The position numbers were made by a program, and so were the translations under genes. From Brevundimonas lenta (GTDB lineage: Bacteria > Pseudomonadota > Alphaproteobacteria > Caulobacterales > Caulobacteraceae): a DNA stretch of 64,000 nucleotides. The DNA lies in NCBI RefSeq assembly GCF_014196335.1, contig NZ_JACIDM010000002.1, forward strand, positions 1 to 64,000, read 5' to 3'. This document shows positions 16,398 through 24,070 of the stretch, piece after piece (position 1 is the first letter of the stretch; each line of letters starts with the position of its first letter). Below the pieces are notes generated by a model. That model made no database searches, was not told where the DNA came from, and saw nothing but the letters and a program-made list of their open reading frames with translations.

Positions 16398-16997
16398 CTA
16401 GTCCGCCGCGCGTCGTTCTGCCGCCCCGAAGATCATGTCGGTGAGTTGTCGCGCCTGGCGATTGATCTGGGCTTCCCGTGCGGGATCAGGATGCGGTTCA
16501 AGCTCGGTGGCCCAGGTCGCGCCTTCCGGGGGCGTGAGGGTATCGCAGAAAACGAGAGCCATCTTGCGGCTCAGGACGTCGTGGTTCCGATCGTCCCGGT
16601 CAATGCCGTCGTCGTCGTGATCCTCGTGGGTCGGGACCGATACGCCGACCTTCCAGTGCGCGGGCTCCGCGGGCAGCGGCGGAACGGGGTGCTCGCGCAT
16701 GCGGCCGTTTTCGTCAGGTGCGGAGATGGTCGCGATCAGCCGCCGCTCCGGGCGGGCTTGCTGCCAGATCGTATAGACGGCGAACGGCTCCACCGTGCCG
16801 CCGACGTCGATCAGGCCGCAGCCTTTCCATCCACCGCCGCGCGGCGTCGGCTGAAAGGCGCTCGAGAGGATGCGGCCATCCGGAACCTTGGCCTGAAGGG
16901 CGGCCAGAAGCTGCTCATCCGTCGGCCGGGGCGGACGCTCGTCGGCTTGTTGGGGCAGGGCGACGGCCAGGTAAGCGGCCAGTACAGTCGAGAGCAT
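16398..16997 (-). CDS. Secreted hypothetical protein coupled to cobS
   Basis: A 199-residue protein starts with a short signal peptide ([17 protein letters not shown]). The mature part has two or three cysteines (KGCGLIDV, LVFCDTL), an Asp-rich HEDHDDDGIDRDDRNHD stretch around residues 140-157 that could bind divalent metal, and no recognised domain. Its ATG overlaps the cobS stop as TGATG, so translation is coupled. In many alphaproteobacteria cobT occupies this place; this protein has no resemblance to CobT. Function unknown. Confidence 0.65.
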   Translation of the reverse strand: MLSTVLAAYLAVALPQQADERPPRPTDEQLLAALQAKVPDGRILSSAFQPTPRGGGWKGCGLIDVGGTVEPFAVYTIWQQARPERRLIATISAPDENGRMREHPVPPLPAEPAHWKVGVSVPTHEDHDDDGIDRDDRNHDVLSRKMALVFCDTLTPPEGATWATELEPHPDPAREAQINRQARQLTDMIFGAAERRAAD

Positions 16998-18001
16998 CAG
17001 CCGACCTTCACCCGCGTCGCCGCCTCGGGCAGGTCTTCCCCGAACGCCCGCTGGTAGAACTCCGCGATGGTCGGGCGCTCCAGCTCGTCGCACTTGTTCA
17101 GGAAGGTCAGGCGGAAGGCGAGGCCGACGTCGCCGCCGAAGATGGTGGCGTTCTGGGCCCAGGTGATGACGGTCCGCGGGCTCATGACGGTCGAGATGTC
17201 GCCGTTCATGAAGGCGTTGCGGGTCATGTCGGCGACGCGGACCATGGCGGCGATGGCGCGGCGGCCCTCGGCGGTGTTCCACTCCGGCGCCTTGGCGGCG
17301 ACGATCTCGGCCTCGACGTCGTGGTCCAGGTAGTTGAGCGTGGTCACGATGTTCCAGCGGTCCATCTGACCCTGGTTGATCTGCTGGGTGCCGTGATACA
17401 GGCCCGAGGTGTCGCCCAGGCCGATGGTGTTGGTGGTCGAGAACAGGCGGAACCACTTGTTCGGGCGGATGACGCGGTTCTGGTCCAGCAGGGTCAGGCG
17501 GCCCTGCGCCTCCAGCACGCGCTGGATGACGAACATCACGTCGGGACGGCCGGCGTCGTATTCGTCGAACACCAGCGCGATCGGGCGCTGCAGGGCCCAG
17601 GGCAGCATGCCCTCGCGGAACTCGGTGACCTGACGGCCTTCCTTGAGGACGATGGCGTCCTTGCCGACCAGATCGATGCGGCTGACGTGGCTGTCCAGGT
17701 TCACGCGCACCAGCGGCCAGTTCAGGTGGGCGGCGACCTGCTCGATGTGCGTCGACTTGCCGGTGCCGTGATAGCCCTGGACCATGACGCGGCGGTCGAA
17801 GCTGAAGCCGGCGCAGATGGCCAGCGTCGTCTGCGGGTCGAAGCGGTAGGCGTCGTCGATGTCGGGGACGTGGCTGTCGCGGTGGTCGAACACCGGCACC
17901 GTCATGTCGCTGTCGATGCCGAACAGTTCGCGGACCGACACCTGGCGGTGCGGTTCCAGCGTCAGCAGGGGATCGGGCGACGAGTCGAGCAGGGAGGTCA
18001 T
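16997..18001 (-). CDS. cobS: Aerobic cobaltochelatase subunit CobS
   Basis: The 334-residue MoxR/CobS-type AAA+ ATPase has an N-terminal CobS motif ([18 protein letters not shown]), Walker [11 protein letters not shown], Walker [16 protein letters not shown], and sensor [23 protein letters not shown] chose the ATG at 18001, which has AAGGAG upstream; the longer in-frame start at 18058 lacks one. With CobT and CobN it inserts cobalt into hydrogenobyrinate diamide during aerobic B12 synthesis. Neither partner is in the window. The cobalamin-dependent MetH at 60442-63108 is a plausible consumer of the vitamin. Confidence 0.92.
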   Translation of the reverse strand: MTSLLDSSPDPLLTLEPHRQVSVRELFGIDSDMTVPVFDHRDSHVPDIDDAYRFDPQTTLAICAGFSFDRRVMVQGYHGTGKSTHIEQVAAHLNWPLVRVNLDSHVSRIDLVGKDAIVLKEGRQVTEFREGMLPWALQRPIALVFDEYDAGRPDVMFVIQRVLEAQGRLTLLDQNRVIRPNKWFRLFSTTNTIGLGDTSGLYHGTQQINQGQMDRWNIVTTLNYLDHDVEAEIVAAKAPEWNTAEGRRAIAAMVRVADMTRNAFMNGDISTVMSPRTVITWAQNATIFGGDVGLAFRLTFLNKCDELERPTIAEFYQRAFGEDLPEAATRVKVG

Positions 18002-18056
18002 GCCTCTCCTTAGAATTCCGGCGGGGCGGGGTCCAGCGTGGCGCGCACCCGCTTGC

Positions 18057-18070
18057 ATCCGATATCGGAT
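18057..18070. promoter_or_regulatory. Palindromic operator in the cobS-tetR divergent region
   Basis: ATCCGATATCGGAT is a perfect 14-base palindrome 43 bases upstream of the tetR start. A second, weaker dyad TGAC-N6-GTCA follows at about 18077-18090. TetR family repressors usually sit next to their own operator, so this is the natural binding site for the product of 18113-18739, possibly affecting cobS too. Confidence 0.5.
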
Positions 18071-18112
18071 GAGTAGATGACTGGTGGGTCAGTTATTTTG
18101 TGAGGCGTCGTC

Positions 18113-18739
18113 ATGCTGCCCGCAGGCGAACCCAAATTCCGCCGCCGACCCGGCGACCGTCCCGCCGAGATTCTGGCCGCGGCGCTGGAGGTATTCGCCG
18201 AGCGCGGCTTCCATTCCGCCCGGCTGGAAGAGGTCGCCAAACGCGCCGGCGTGTCGAAGGGCGCGCTGTATCTGTATTTCGAGACCAAGGCGGACCTGTT
18301 CCGGGCGGTGGTGAGGGACGCGATCTCGCCGAATATCGAACGGATCAAGGCCATGGCCGAGGCCCAGGTCAGCTTCGAGCCGGCGGTCCGGATCGGCCTG
18401 GTCATGCTGGCCAGCCGGGTGGTCACCGACCGGCGCGTCAGCGGCGTGGTCAAACTGGTCATCGCCGAGAGCCGCACCCACCCCGAACTAGCCGCCATCT
18501 GGCACGAGACGGTCGTCGAGCCCGGCATCGGCCTGATGAGCCGTCTGATCGCCGAGGCCCAGGTGCGGGGCGAGGTGCGCGAGGGCGACCCGCGCCTGTT
18601 CGCCTTCGGCCTGATGGGGCCGATGGTGCTGTCGATGGTCTGGCGTGAGACCTTCGAGCCCGTGGGCGCGCAGCCGATCGACGTCGTGAAGCTGGCTGAA
18701 CAACACCTCGACACCGTTCTGCAGGGGATGAGACCTTGA
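18113..18739 (+). CDS. TetR/AcrR family transcriptional regulator of the exporter operon
   Basis: The 208-residue protein has the N-terminal TetR helix-turn-helix (AEILAAALEVFAERGFHSARLEEVAKRAGVSKGALYLYFETKADLFRAVV, about 18-68) and a C-terminal ligand domain of the TetR_C type seen with RND or ABC efflux regulators. It is the first gene of a four-gene operon with the HlyD, ATPase and permease genes; its stop overlaps the TTG of hlyD. It likely represses the operon until an exported compound binds. The candidate operator is at 18057-18070. Confidence 0.9.
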   Translation: MLPAGEPKFRRRPGDRPAEILAAALEVFAERGFHSARLEEVAKRAGVSKGALYLYFETKADLFRAVVRDAISPNIERIKAMAEAQVSFEPAVRIGLVMLASRVVTDRRVSGVVKLVIAESRTHPELAAIWHETVVEPGIGLMSRLIAEAQVRGEVREGDPRLFAFGLMGPMVLSMVWRETFEPVGAQPIDVVKLAEQHLDTVLQGMRP

Positions 18740-19725
18740 CGCGACCGCATGTGAACCCGCGGCTGGTGCTGGCCGTCGTCGCGATCGCCGTTCTGGGCGT
18801 CGTGGTCTGGGCCCTGTTCCTGCGCGACGAGGGGCCGCGGACGCTGACGGGCTATGTCGAGGGCGAGCGGGTCTATCTGGCCGCGCCGGTCTCGGGCTCG
18901 GTGGCGGCGCTGTATGTCCGCGAAGGCGAGCGGGTGACGGCGGGCGGCCGGACCTTCCTGATCGACCCGCAGGTGCAGCGCGCCCAGGCCGACAGCGCCG
19001 CCGCCGCCGTCGGCGCGGCCGAGGCGCGGGCCGAGGACTTGCGCAAGGGCCAGCGTGAGCAGGAACTGGCCGTCTTCGACGCCGAGCTGCACGCCGCCCA
19101 GGCGACGCAGCGCGAGGCCGAGGCCGAGTTCGGACGGATCGAACCGCTGGTGCGACGCGGCATCTTCGCGCCGGCGCGGCTGGATCAGGTGCGGGCGGCG
19201 CGTGACGCGGCGCGGGCCCAGACGGCGGCGGTGCGGCGGCGGCGCGAGGTCGCCACCCTCGGCGCCCGTCAGGACGCGGTAGCCCAGGCCGAACAGCAGG
19301 CGGCCCAGGCGGCCGGCGGGCTGACCGAGGCGAATGTCCGGCTGGGCCAACTGGCGCCGCTCGCCCCGGGCACGGCGCGGGTGGAGGAGATCTTCTATCG
19401 GCCGGGGGAATGGGCGGCTGCGAACCAGCCGATCATGGCCCTGCTGCCGGACCAGGAGGTCAAGCTGGTGTTCTTCGTGCCCCAGGCGGAGATGGCGCTT
19501 TACCGCCCCGGCCGCACGGTGCGTTTCGGCTGCGACGGCTGCGCGAGTGAAGGGACGGCGCGGATCACCTGGGTCAGCCCGCGGCCCGAGTTCACGCCGC
19601 CCGTGCTGTACAGCAAGGGCAGCCGCGACCGGCTGGTCTATCGGGTCGAGGCCCTGCCGGCGAACGCCGCAAGCCTGAACCCCGGCCTGCCGGTCGATGT
19701 CATCCCGCTGAGGGCCGGCGAGTGA
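18736..19725 (+). CDS. HlyD-family membrane fusion protein (YbhG-like)
   Basis: The 329-residue periplasmic adaptor has one N-terminal membrane anchor (about 10-30), a biotinyl-lipoyl-like segment (GYVEGERVYLAAPVSGSVAALYVREGERVTAG), a long Ala/Glu/Arg coiled coil (about 80-210), and a beta-barrel C-terminal part. It starts at TTG 18736, overlapping the tetR stop by four bases (TTGA). The layout corresponds to E. coli YbhG with the YbhFSR ABC exporter. It would link the inner-membrane pump to an outer-membrane channel. Confidence 0.88.
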   Translation: MTRPHVNPRLVLAVVAIAVLGVVVWALFLRDEGPRTLTGYVEGERVYLAAPVSGSVAALYVREGERVTAGGRTFLIDPQVQRAQADSAAAAVGAAEARAEDLRKGQREQELAVFDAELHAAQATQREAEAEFGRIEPLVRRGIFAPARLDQVRAARDAARAQTAAVRRRREVATLGARQDAVAQAEQQAAQAAGGLTEANVRLGQLAPLAPGTARVEEIFYRPGEWAAANQPIMALLPDQEVKLVFFVPQAEMALYRPGRTVRFGCDGCASEGTARITWVSPRPEFTPPVLYSKGSRDRLVYRVEALPANAASLNPGLPVDVIPLRAGE

Positions 19726-20660
19726 GCGACGCGCCCGATCTCGTCATCGACGTGCGCGGCCTGAACAAGTCGTTCGGGGCGCTGCATGCGGTGAAGGATT
19801 TCGGCATCCAGGTGGCCCGGGGGCGCATCTGCGGCTTTCTGGGACCGAACGGCGCGGGCAAAACGACGACCCTGCGCATGTTGTGCGGCCTGCTGACGCC
19901 CGACAGCGGCGAGGGGAGCGTGCTGGGCTTCGATGTCATGAAGCAGGCGCGCGAGATCAAGCAGCGCGTCGGCTACATGACGCAGAAATTCTCGCTCTAC
20001 GAAGACCTGACCATCGAGCAGAACCTGACCTTCGCGGCGCGGGTGCACGACCTGGATCGCCGCAAGGAGCGGGTTCAGGCAGCGCTGGAACGGTTGGGCC
20101 TGGTGGAACGGCGGGCGCAACTGGCGGGCAATCTGTCGGGCGGCTGGAAGCAGCGGCTGGCGTTGGCGGTGGCGACGCTGCACGAGCCCGACCTGCTGCT
20201 GCTGGACGAGCCCACCGCCGGGGTCGACCCGGAGGCGCGGCGGACCTTCTGGGACGAGATCCACGCCATGTCGGCCGAGGGCATGACCGTGCTGGTGTCG
20301 ACCCACTACATGGACGAGGCCGAGCGCTGTCATGAGATCGCGTACATCGTCGGCGGGCGGACGCTGGCGCGCGGCACGGCCGACGAGGTGGTCGACGCCT
20401 CGGGCCTGATCACCTTCCATGCGGAGGGCCCAGGGGCCGACCGGCTGGCAGCAGAGCTGCGCACGAAGCCCGGCGTCGAGATGGCGGCGCCGTTCGGCAC
20501 GGTGCTGCATGTGTCGGGTCGGGATCGCACGGCGCTGGAGGCGGCCATCGCGCCGTATCGCAAGCCGCCGCTGGAGTGGGAGGAGACCCGGCCGACGCTG
20601 GAGGACGTCTTCATCCAGCTGATCCACGACCTTGAGGCCGAGAAGCGGAGGGCGGCGTGA
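19722..20660 (+). CDS. ABC-2 type exporter ATP-binding protein
   Basis: The 312-residue ATPase has Walker A GPNGAGKTT, Q-loop YMTQKFSLYEDL, signature LSGGWKQR, Walker B LLLLDEPTAGVD, and the switch His in STHYMDEAERC. A C-terminal extension of about 80 residues follows the nucleotide-binding domain. The GTG at 19722 overlaps the hlyD stop (GTGA), confirming tight coupling. It is a single NBD, unlike the duplicated NBD in E. coli YbhF, so the working pump needs a dimer of this subunit. Confidence 0.93.
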   Translation: MSDAPDLVIDVRGLNKSFGALHAVKDFGIQVARGRICGFLGPNGAGKTTTLRMLCGLLTPDSGEGSVLGFDVMKQAREIKQRVGYMTQKFSLYEDLTIEQNLTFAARVHDLDRRKERVQAALERLGLVERRAQLAGNLSGGWKQRLALAVATLHEPDLLLLDEPTAGVDPEARRTFWDEIHAMSAEGMTVLVSTHYMDEAERCHEIAYIVGGRTLARGTADEVVDASGLITFHAEGPGADRLAAELRTKPGVEMAAPFGTVLHVSGRDRTALEAAIAPYRKPPLEWEETRPTLEDVFIQLIHDLEAEKRRAA

Positions 20661-21784
20661 TCTCGCTGTCGCGCACCTGGGCCGTGATGGCCAAGGAGTT
20701 CATCCAGCTGACGCGGGACCGGCTGACCTACGCCATGATCCTGTTGCTGCCGATCGTGCAGCTCCTGCTGTTCGGCTACGCCATCAATGACGACCCGCGC
20801 AGCCTGCCGACGGCGGTGCTGGTGCAGGACAACGGCGCCTTCTCGCGCTCGATCCTGACCGCGCTCGATAACAGCGGCTATTTCGAAATCACCCTGCAGG
20901 CACGCAGCCAGGCCGAGCTGGACCGGGCGCTGGCGCGGGGCGAGGTGCAGTTCGCGGTGATGATCCCCGCCGATTTCACCAACCGGGTGGTGCGTGGCGA
21001 CCGGGCCCAGATCCTGGTCGAGGCGGACGCGTCGGACCCTTCGGCGACCAGCGGGGCGGTGGCGGCGATCGCCAGCCTGCCGCAACAGGCGCTGGTGCGC
21101 GAACTGACGGGGCCGCTGGCGAACCGCGCGCCGGGGACGCAGCCGTTCGAGGTGGTCGTGCAGCGTCGCTACAACCCCGAGGCCATCACCGCCTACAACA
21201 TCGTGCCCGGGTTGCTGGGCGTGATCCTGTCGATGACGCTGGTGATGATGACCTCGCTGGGCATGGCGCGGGAGCGCGAGCGGGGCACGATGGAAAGCCT
21301 GCTGGCCACGCCGGTCCGGCCGCTGGAGGTCATGGTCGGCAAGCTGACTCCCTATGTGCTGGTCGGCCTGACCCAGGCCACGGTCATCCTGGTGATGGCG
21401 CGACTGCTGTTCCATGTGCCGATGAGCGGCGGCTGGATCGCGCTGGGTCTGGGGCTGATGCTGTTCATCATCGGCTCGCTGGCGCTGGGCTTCCTGATCT
21501 CGACGGTGGCCAGGACCCAGCTGCAGGCGATGCAGATGAGCTTCTTCTACATGCTGCCGTCGATCCTGCTGTCGGGCTTCATGTTCCCGTTCCGCGGCAT
21601 GCCTGAGTGGGCCCAGATCATCGGCACCGCGATCCCCGTCACCCATTTCCTGCGGGTGGTTCGGGGATCGTTGCTCAAGGGCGTGGGCATCGAGAACGCC
21701 GGCCCCAGCCTGTTCGCGCTGGCGCTGTTCGTGCTGGTGGTCGGGACGCTGGCGATGCTGCGCTACCGGACCACGCTGGACTGA
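20657..21784 (+). CDS. ABC-2 type transporter permease (YbhS/YbhR-like)
   Basis: The 375-residue inner-membrane protein has one N-terminal membrane helix (about 25-43), a long periplasmic domain (about 45-170) and five C-terminal helices, the ABC2_membrane_3 layout. The motif MARERERGTMESLLATPVRP (about 208-227) is the coupling-helix signature of drug-type ABC-2 permeases. The GTG start overlaps the ATPase stop by four bases. Only one permease gene is present, so a homodimer is likely. Substrate unknown; drug, dye or bile-salt-like export is the usual role. Confidence 0.9.
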   Translation: MISLSRTWAVMAKEFIQLTRDRLTYAMILLLPIVQLLLFGYAINDDPRSLPTAVLVQDNGAFSRSILTALDNSGYFEITLQARSQAELDRALARGEVQFAVMIPADFTNRVVRGDRAQILVEADASDPSATSGAVAAIASLPQQALVRELTGPLANRAPGTQPFEVVVQRRYNPEAITAYNIVPGLLGVILSMTLVMMTSLGMARERERGTMESLLATPVRPLEVMVGKLTPYVLVGLTQATVILVMARLLFHVPMSGGWIALGLGLMLFIIGSLALGFLISTVARTQLQAMQMSFFYMLPSILLSGFMFPFRGMPEWAQIIGTAIPVTHFLRVVRGSLLKGVGIENAGPSLFALALFVLVVGTLAMLRYRTTLD

Positions 21785-21786
21785 AT

Positions 21787-21836
21787 GTCACCTAAGGTGA
21801 CTTTTTCTTGCAAAATGTGAAAATAGGTGACATACT
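21787..21836 (+). promoter_or_regulatory. Self-repressed promoter of the XRE regulator gene
   Basis: GTCACCTAAGGTGAC (21787-21801) is a perfect dyad. A third half-site AGGTGAC (21825-21831) lies between TTGCAA (-35, 21808-21813) and CATACT (-10, 21831-21836), which are 17 bases apart. The predicted transcription start is 7 bases after the -10, that is, on or next to the ATG at 21844. A repressor bound here would block RNA polymerase, which fits autoregulation. Confidence 0.55.
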
Positions 21837-21843
21837 GCGACCC

Positions 21844-22269
21844 ATGACTGGTGAAGAAATGCGCGCGATCCGTAAGACGATCGCAATGACTCAACTCGAG
21901 ATGGCCGAACGCCTTGGCGTAAGCCGAAAAACCATCGTGGCTTGGGAAGGAAGTGTAGAACCGTTGGCTGAAGGCGTCGCCCTCCAGGTTCTGGATGTGG
22001 CCGGGCAGATTCGAGTGCTCACGAACACGTTTCGTGTGGAGCCCACGATGCACAGCACCTACGCGGTGGTTCATCGTCGCCACCGGCAGATGCCGCATCA
22101 ATCTGCAATGTACTACACCCATAGCGAAGCCATGCTTATGGGGGAGTTCAGACGACGGACCGACGCGTACCGGTGGTGCAACGCTCTTCAGCTCACCGCC
22201 AACCCACGCAACACACGTGAGCTCCTGAGGCAGCGTAGGCGAGAATCTGAGCAAGGCGTCGTCGGCTAG
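21844..22269 (+). CDS. XRE/Cro-C1-type DNA-binding protein
   Basis: The 141-residue protein carries an N-terminal helix-turn-helix (MRAIRKTIAMTQLEMAERLGVSRKTIVAWEG, about 5-36) like MqsA/HigA or phage repressors. The ~100-residue C-terminal part has no recognised domain (VLTNTFRVEPTMHSTYAVVHRRHRQMP). I chose ATG 21844 because the promoter ends just before it. An in-frame TTG at 21808 is the -35 box itself. Base composition is noticeably less GC-rich at the third codon position than the neighbours, suggesting recent acquisition. It could be an orphan antitoxin-like regulator; no toxin partner is visible. Confidence 0.7.
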   Translation: MTGEEMRAIRKTIAMTQLEMAERLGVSRKTIVAWEGSVEPLAEGVALQVLDVAGQIRVLTNTFRVEPTMHSTYAVVHRRHRQMPHQSAMYYTHSEAMLMGEFRRRTDAYRWCNALQLTANPRNTRELLRQRRRESEQGVVG

Positions 22270-22270
22270 G

Positions 22271-22699
22271 CTAGGCCGCGCTCAACCTCACATCGACGTT
22301 GCCGCGCGTGGCGTTGGAGTAGGGGCAGACCTGGTGGGCCTTCTGGATCAGGTCGTCGATGACCGCCTGGTCGAGACCGTGGTCGGTGACGGCCAGGTCG
22401 ACGTCCAGGTTGAAGCCCTCGCCGCGGGTGTTCTTCCCGAAGCCGATGCCGGCGGTGACCTTCGTGTCCGGACCGACGGGCGTGCCCGCCTTGCCGCTGA
22501 CCAGCCGCAGGGCGCCGAGGTAGCAGGCGGCGTAGCCGGTGGCGAACAACTGCTCGGGGTTGGTGCCTTCGCCGCCCTTGCCGCCCATCTCGGTGGGGAT
22601 GGACAGGCGAACGTCGATCTTGCCGTCGTCGGTGGCCGAGCGACCTTCGTCGCGGCCGCCGCCCGAGGCGGTGGCGTGGGCGCGGTAGAGAACTTCCAT
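22271..22699 (-). CDS. ohr: Organic hydroperoxide resistance protein (Ohr/OsmC family)
   Basis: The 142-residue protein fits Ohr: MEVLYRAHATASGGGRDEGRS, GTNPEQLFATGYAACYLGALRL with the peroxidatic Cys, and HQVCPYSNATRGNVDVRL with the second redox Cys. It reduces organic and fatty-acid hydroperoxides using lipoylated proteins. ATG 22699 has AGGAGC upstream; the longer frame to 22825 is not needed. No MarR-type OhrR regulator is adjacent. It ends two bases from the convergent XRE gene. Confidence 0.93.
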   Translation of the reverse strand: MEVLYRAHATASGGGRDEGRSATDDGKIDVRLSIPTEMGGKGGEGTNPEQLFATGYAACYLGALRLVSGKAGTPVGPDTKVTAGIGFGKNTRGEGFNLDVDLAVTDHGLDQAVIDDLIQKAHQVCPYSNATRGNVDVRLSAA

Positions 22700-22811
22700 G
22701 GCGAGGCTCCTGTGCTTGGGAGCGTCTGAGATAGGCGGAGACGGCGCGAAAGCCAGTTCCGGGTCAGACCATTCCCGCGCAGCGGGCCTTGCTTGCGTGG
22801 CTGGCTGGTTC

Positions 22812-22911
22812 GTCACAAAGGGCACAAAGGGATCACGAAGGGCACAAAGGGACGGAGTCTGGCGCAGGCCCCTTCGTGTTTCTTTGTGATCCCTTCGTGG
22901 GCTTCGTGATG
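22812..22911. repeat. Long imperfect inverted repeat built of CACAAAGGG units
   Basis: The left arm (22812-22851) consists of CACAAAGGG / CACGAAGGG units in tandem. The right arm (22869-22911) is its imperfect reverse complement, CCCTTCGTG / CTTTGTGATCCCTTCGTGG. Together they would form a roughly 40-base-pair stem with an 18-base loop in the gap between ohr and the J-domain gene. No coding potential is seen in the 250 bases between those genes. Confidence 0.65.
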
Positions 22912-22951
22912 AACCGACCGGAGGTGAAGCCCGCTTCGCGGAGGAGCGGGC

Positions 22952-23623
22952 TTAAGCCAGGCCCGCCTTCTTCAGCGTCTTGTAGGCCTTGATGACGCGC
23001 TGGAGCTTGGCTTCAGCGCCGCGGTCGCCCTGGTTGTGGTCCGGGTGGAAGCGCTTCAGCAGCTCATGATACCGCGACTTGATGGCCTTCTTGTCGGTGC
23101 GGAGATCGAGGTCGAGGTCGGCAAGGGCCGCGCGCTCCAGCTTGCCGATGCGCAGATCGTCCTGACCGTCAGGTCCGGCCTGTTCCTTCATGCGACGACC
23201 GAACAGGCCGAAGCTGTCGCGCCAAGAGCCCGCGCCGGCGTTGTTGGCGGTGCCCACCTTGGCGGCGAAGGCGGCGGCTTCGCGGGTGAATTTGCCGGCC
23301 TTCATCTCCCAGGTGGGACGGCCGCCGGTCATGGCCTCGTTCTCCTGCGCCGCGCGGACCTCGCCCTCGCTCATGCCGGCGTAGAAATTCCAGCCCTTGT
23401 TGTACTCGCCCGCGTGGCGCTGACAGAAGTCATAGAAGTCGTTCAGACGCTCGCGCGACTTGGGCGCGCGGGCGGTCGCGGCCTGACGGCACTCGGGCCA
23501 CTGGCAGGGCTTCTCGCCGGGCTTAAGGTGCAGGACGTCTTCCTCCGCCGCCTCCTCTTCGGGGCGGGGCGGCTTGATCCGCATATCCTTGAAGCGCGGT
23601 TTGTATTGAAACGCAGAAGACAT
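22952..23623 (-). CDS. J-domain co-chaperone with C-terminal DnaJ module
   Basis: The 223-residue protein has an N-terminal Cys-containing region (KPCQWPECRQAATARAPKSRERLNDFYDFCQRHAGEYNKGWNFY, a zinc-ribbon-like stretch with conserved aromatic residues) and a C-terminal J domain (about 165-220). The J domain contains the intact HPD motif (LKRFHPDHNQGDRGAE). This J-protein is normally encoded beside bolA and cobS/cobT in alphaproteobacteria. Here it is divergent from bolA (45 bases), with cobS 5 kb away. It stimulates DnaK ATPase; its client is unknown. Confidence 0.88.
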   Translation of the reverse strand: MSSAFQYKPRFKDMRIKPPRPEEEAAEEDVLHLKPGEKPCQWPECRQAATARAPKSRERLNDFYDFCQRHAGEYNKGWNFYAGMSEGEVRAAQENEAMTGGRPTWEMKAGKFTREAAAFAAKVGTANNAGAGSWRDSFGLFGRRMKEQAGPDGQDDLRIGKLERAALADLDLDLRTDKKAIKSRYHELLKRFHPDHNQGDRGAEAKLQRVIKAYKTLKKAGLA

Positions 23624-23668
23624 CACCCGAAGTGTAGGGTCGAATTGGTCACCAACAAGGACACACCG

Positions 23669-23968
23669 ATGCCGGAAGGCCCGATCGCGACGATTATCCG
23701 CGAAAAACTGACATCGGGGCTGTCTCCGGAGCGTCTCGAGATCGAGGACGACAGCGGGCGGCACGCCGGCCACCACCACGAAGGCGGCGTCGACGGACGC
23801 GCCGGCGGCGAGAGCCACTTCAATGTGACGGTGGTGTCGACGGCGTTCGAAGGGCAGGGGCGGGTCCAGCGCCAGCGGACCGTCAACGGCCTGCTGCGTG
23901 AGGAATTGGCCGGCCCGGTGCATGCGCTGTCCATCAAGGCGCTGACCCCGGCGGAAGCCGCCGGCTGA
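23669..23968 (+). CDS. BolA family protein
   Basis: The 99-residue protein has the BolA fold signature: MPEGPIATIIREKLTSGLSPERLEIEDDSGRHAGHHHEGG, then SHFNVTVVSTAFEGQGRVQRQRTVNGLLREEL and VHALSIKALTPAEAA. The conserved His in VHALSI and the SHF segment are consistent with a [2Fe-2S]-binding partner of a monothiol glutaredoxin. BolA proteins act in iron homeostasis, stress and cell shape. A longer upstream frame is antisense to the J-domain gene and is not coding. Confidence 0.88.
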   Translation: MPEGPIATIIREKLTSGLSPERLEIEDDSGRHAGHHHEGGVDGRAGGESHFNVTVVSTAFEGQGRVQRQRTVNGLLREELAGPVHALSIKALTPAEAAG

Positions 23969-24070
23969 GTTCGCAGAACGAAGTTCGTCATATAAGCGTC
24001 AGCGTTCACTTCGTCTTAGAAGGTTCGCCCTAGCGTTCCGGCCGGATTGGGAAGGCTTGGGGGCGGGCGC

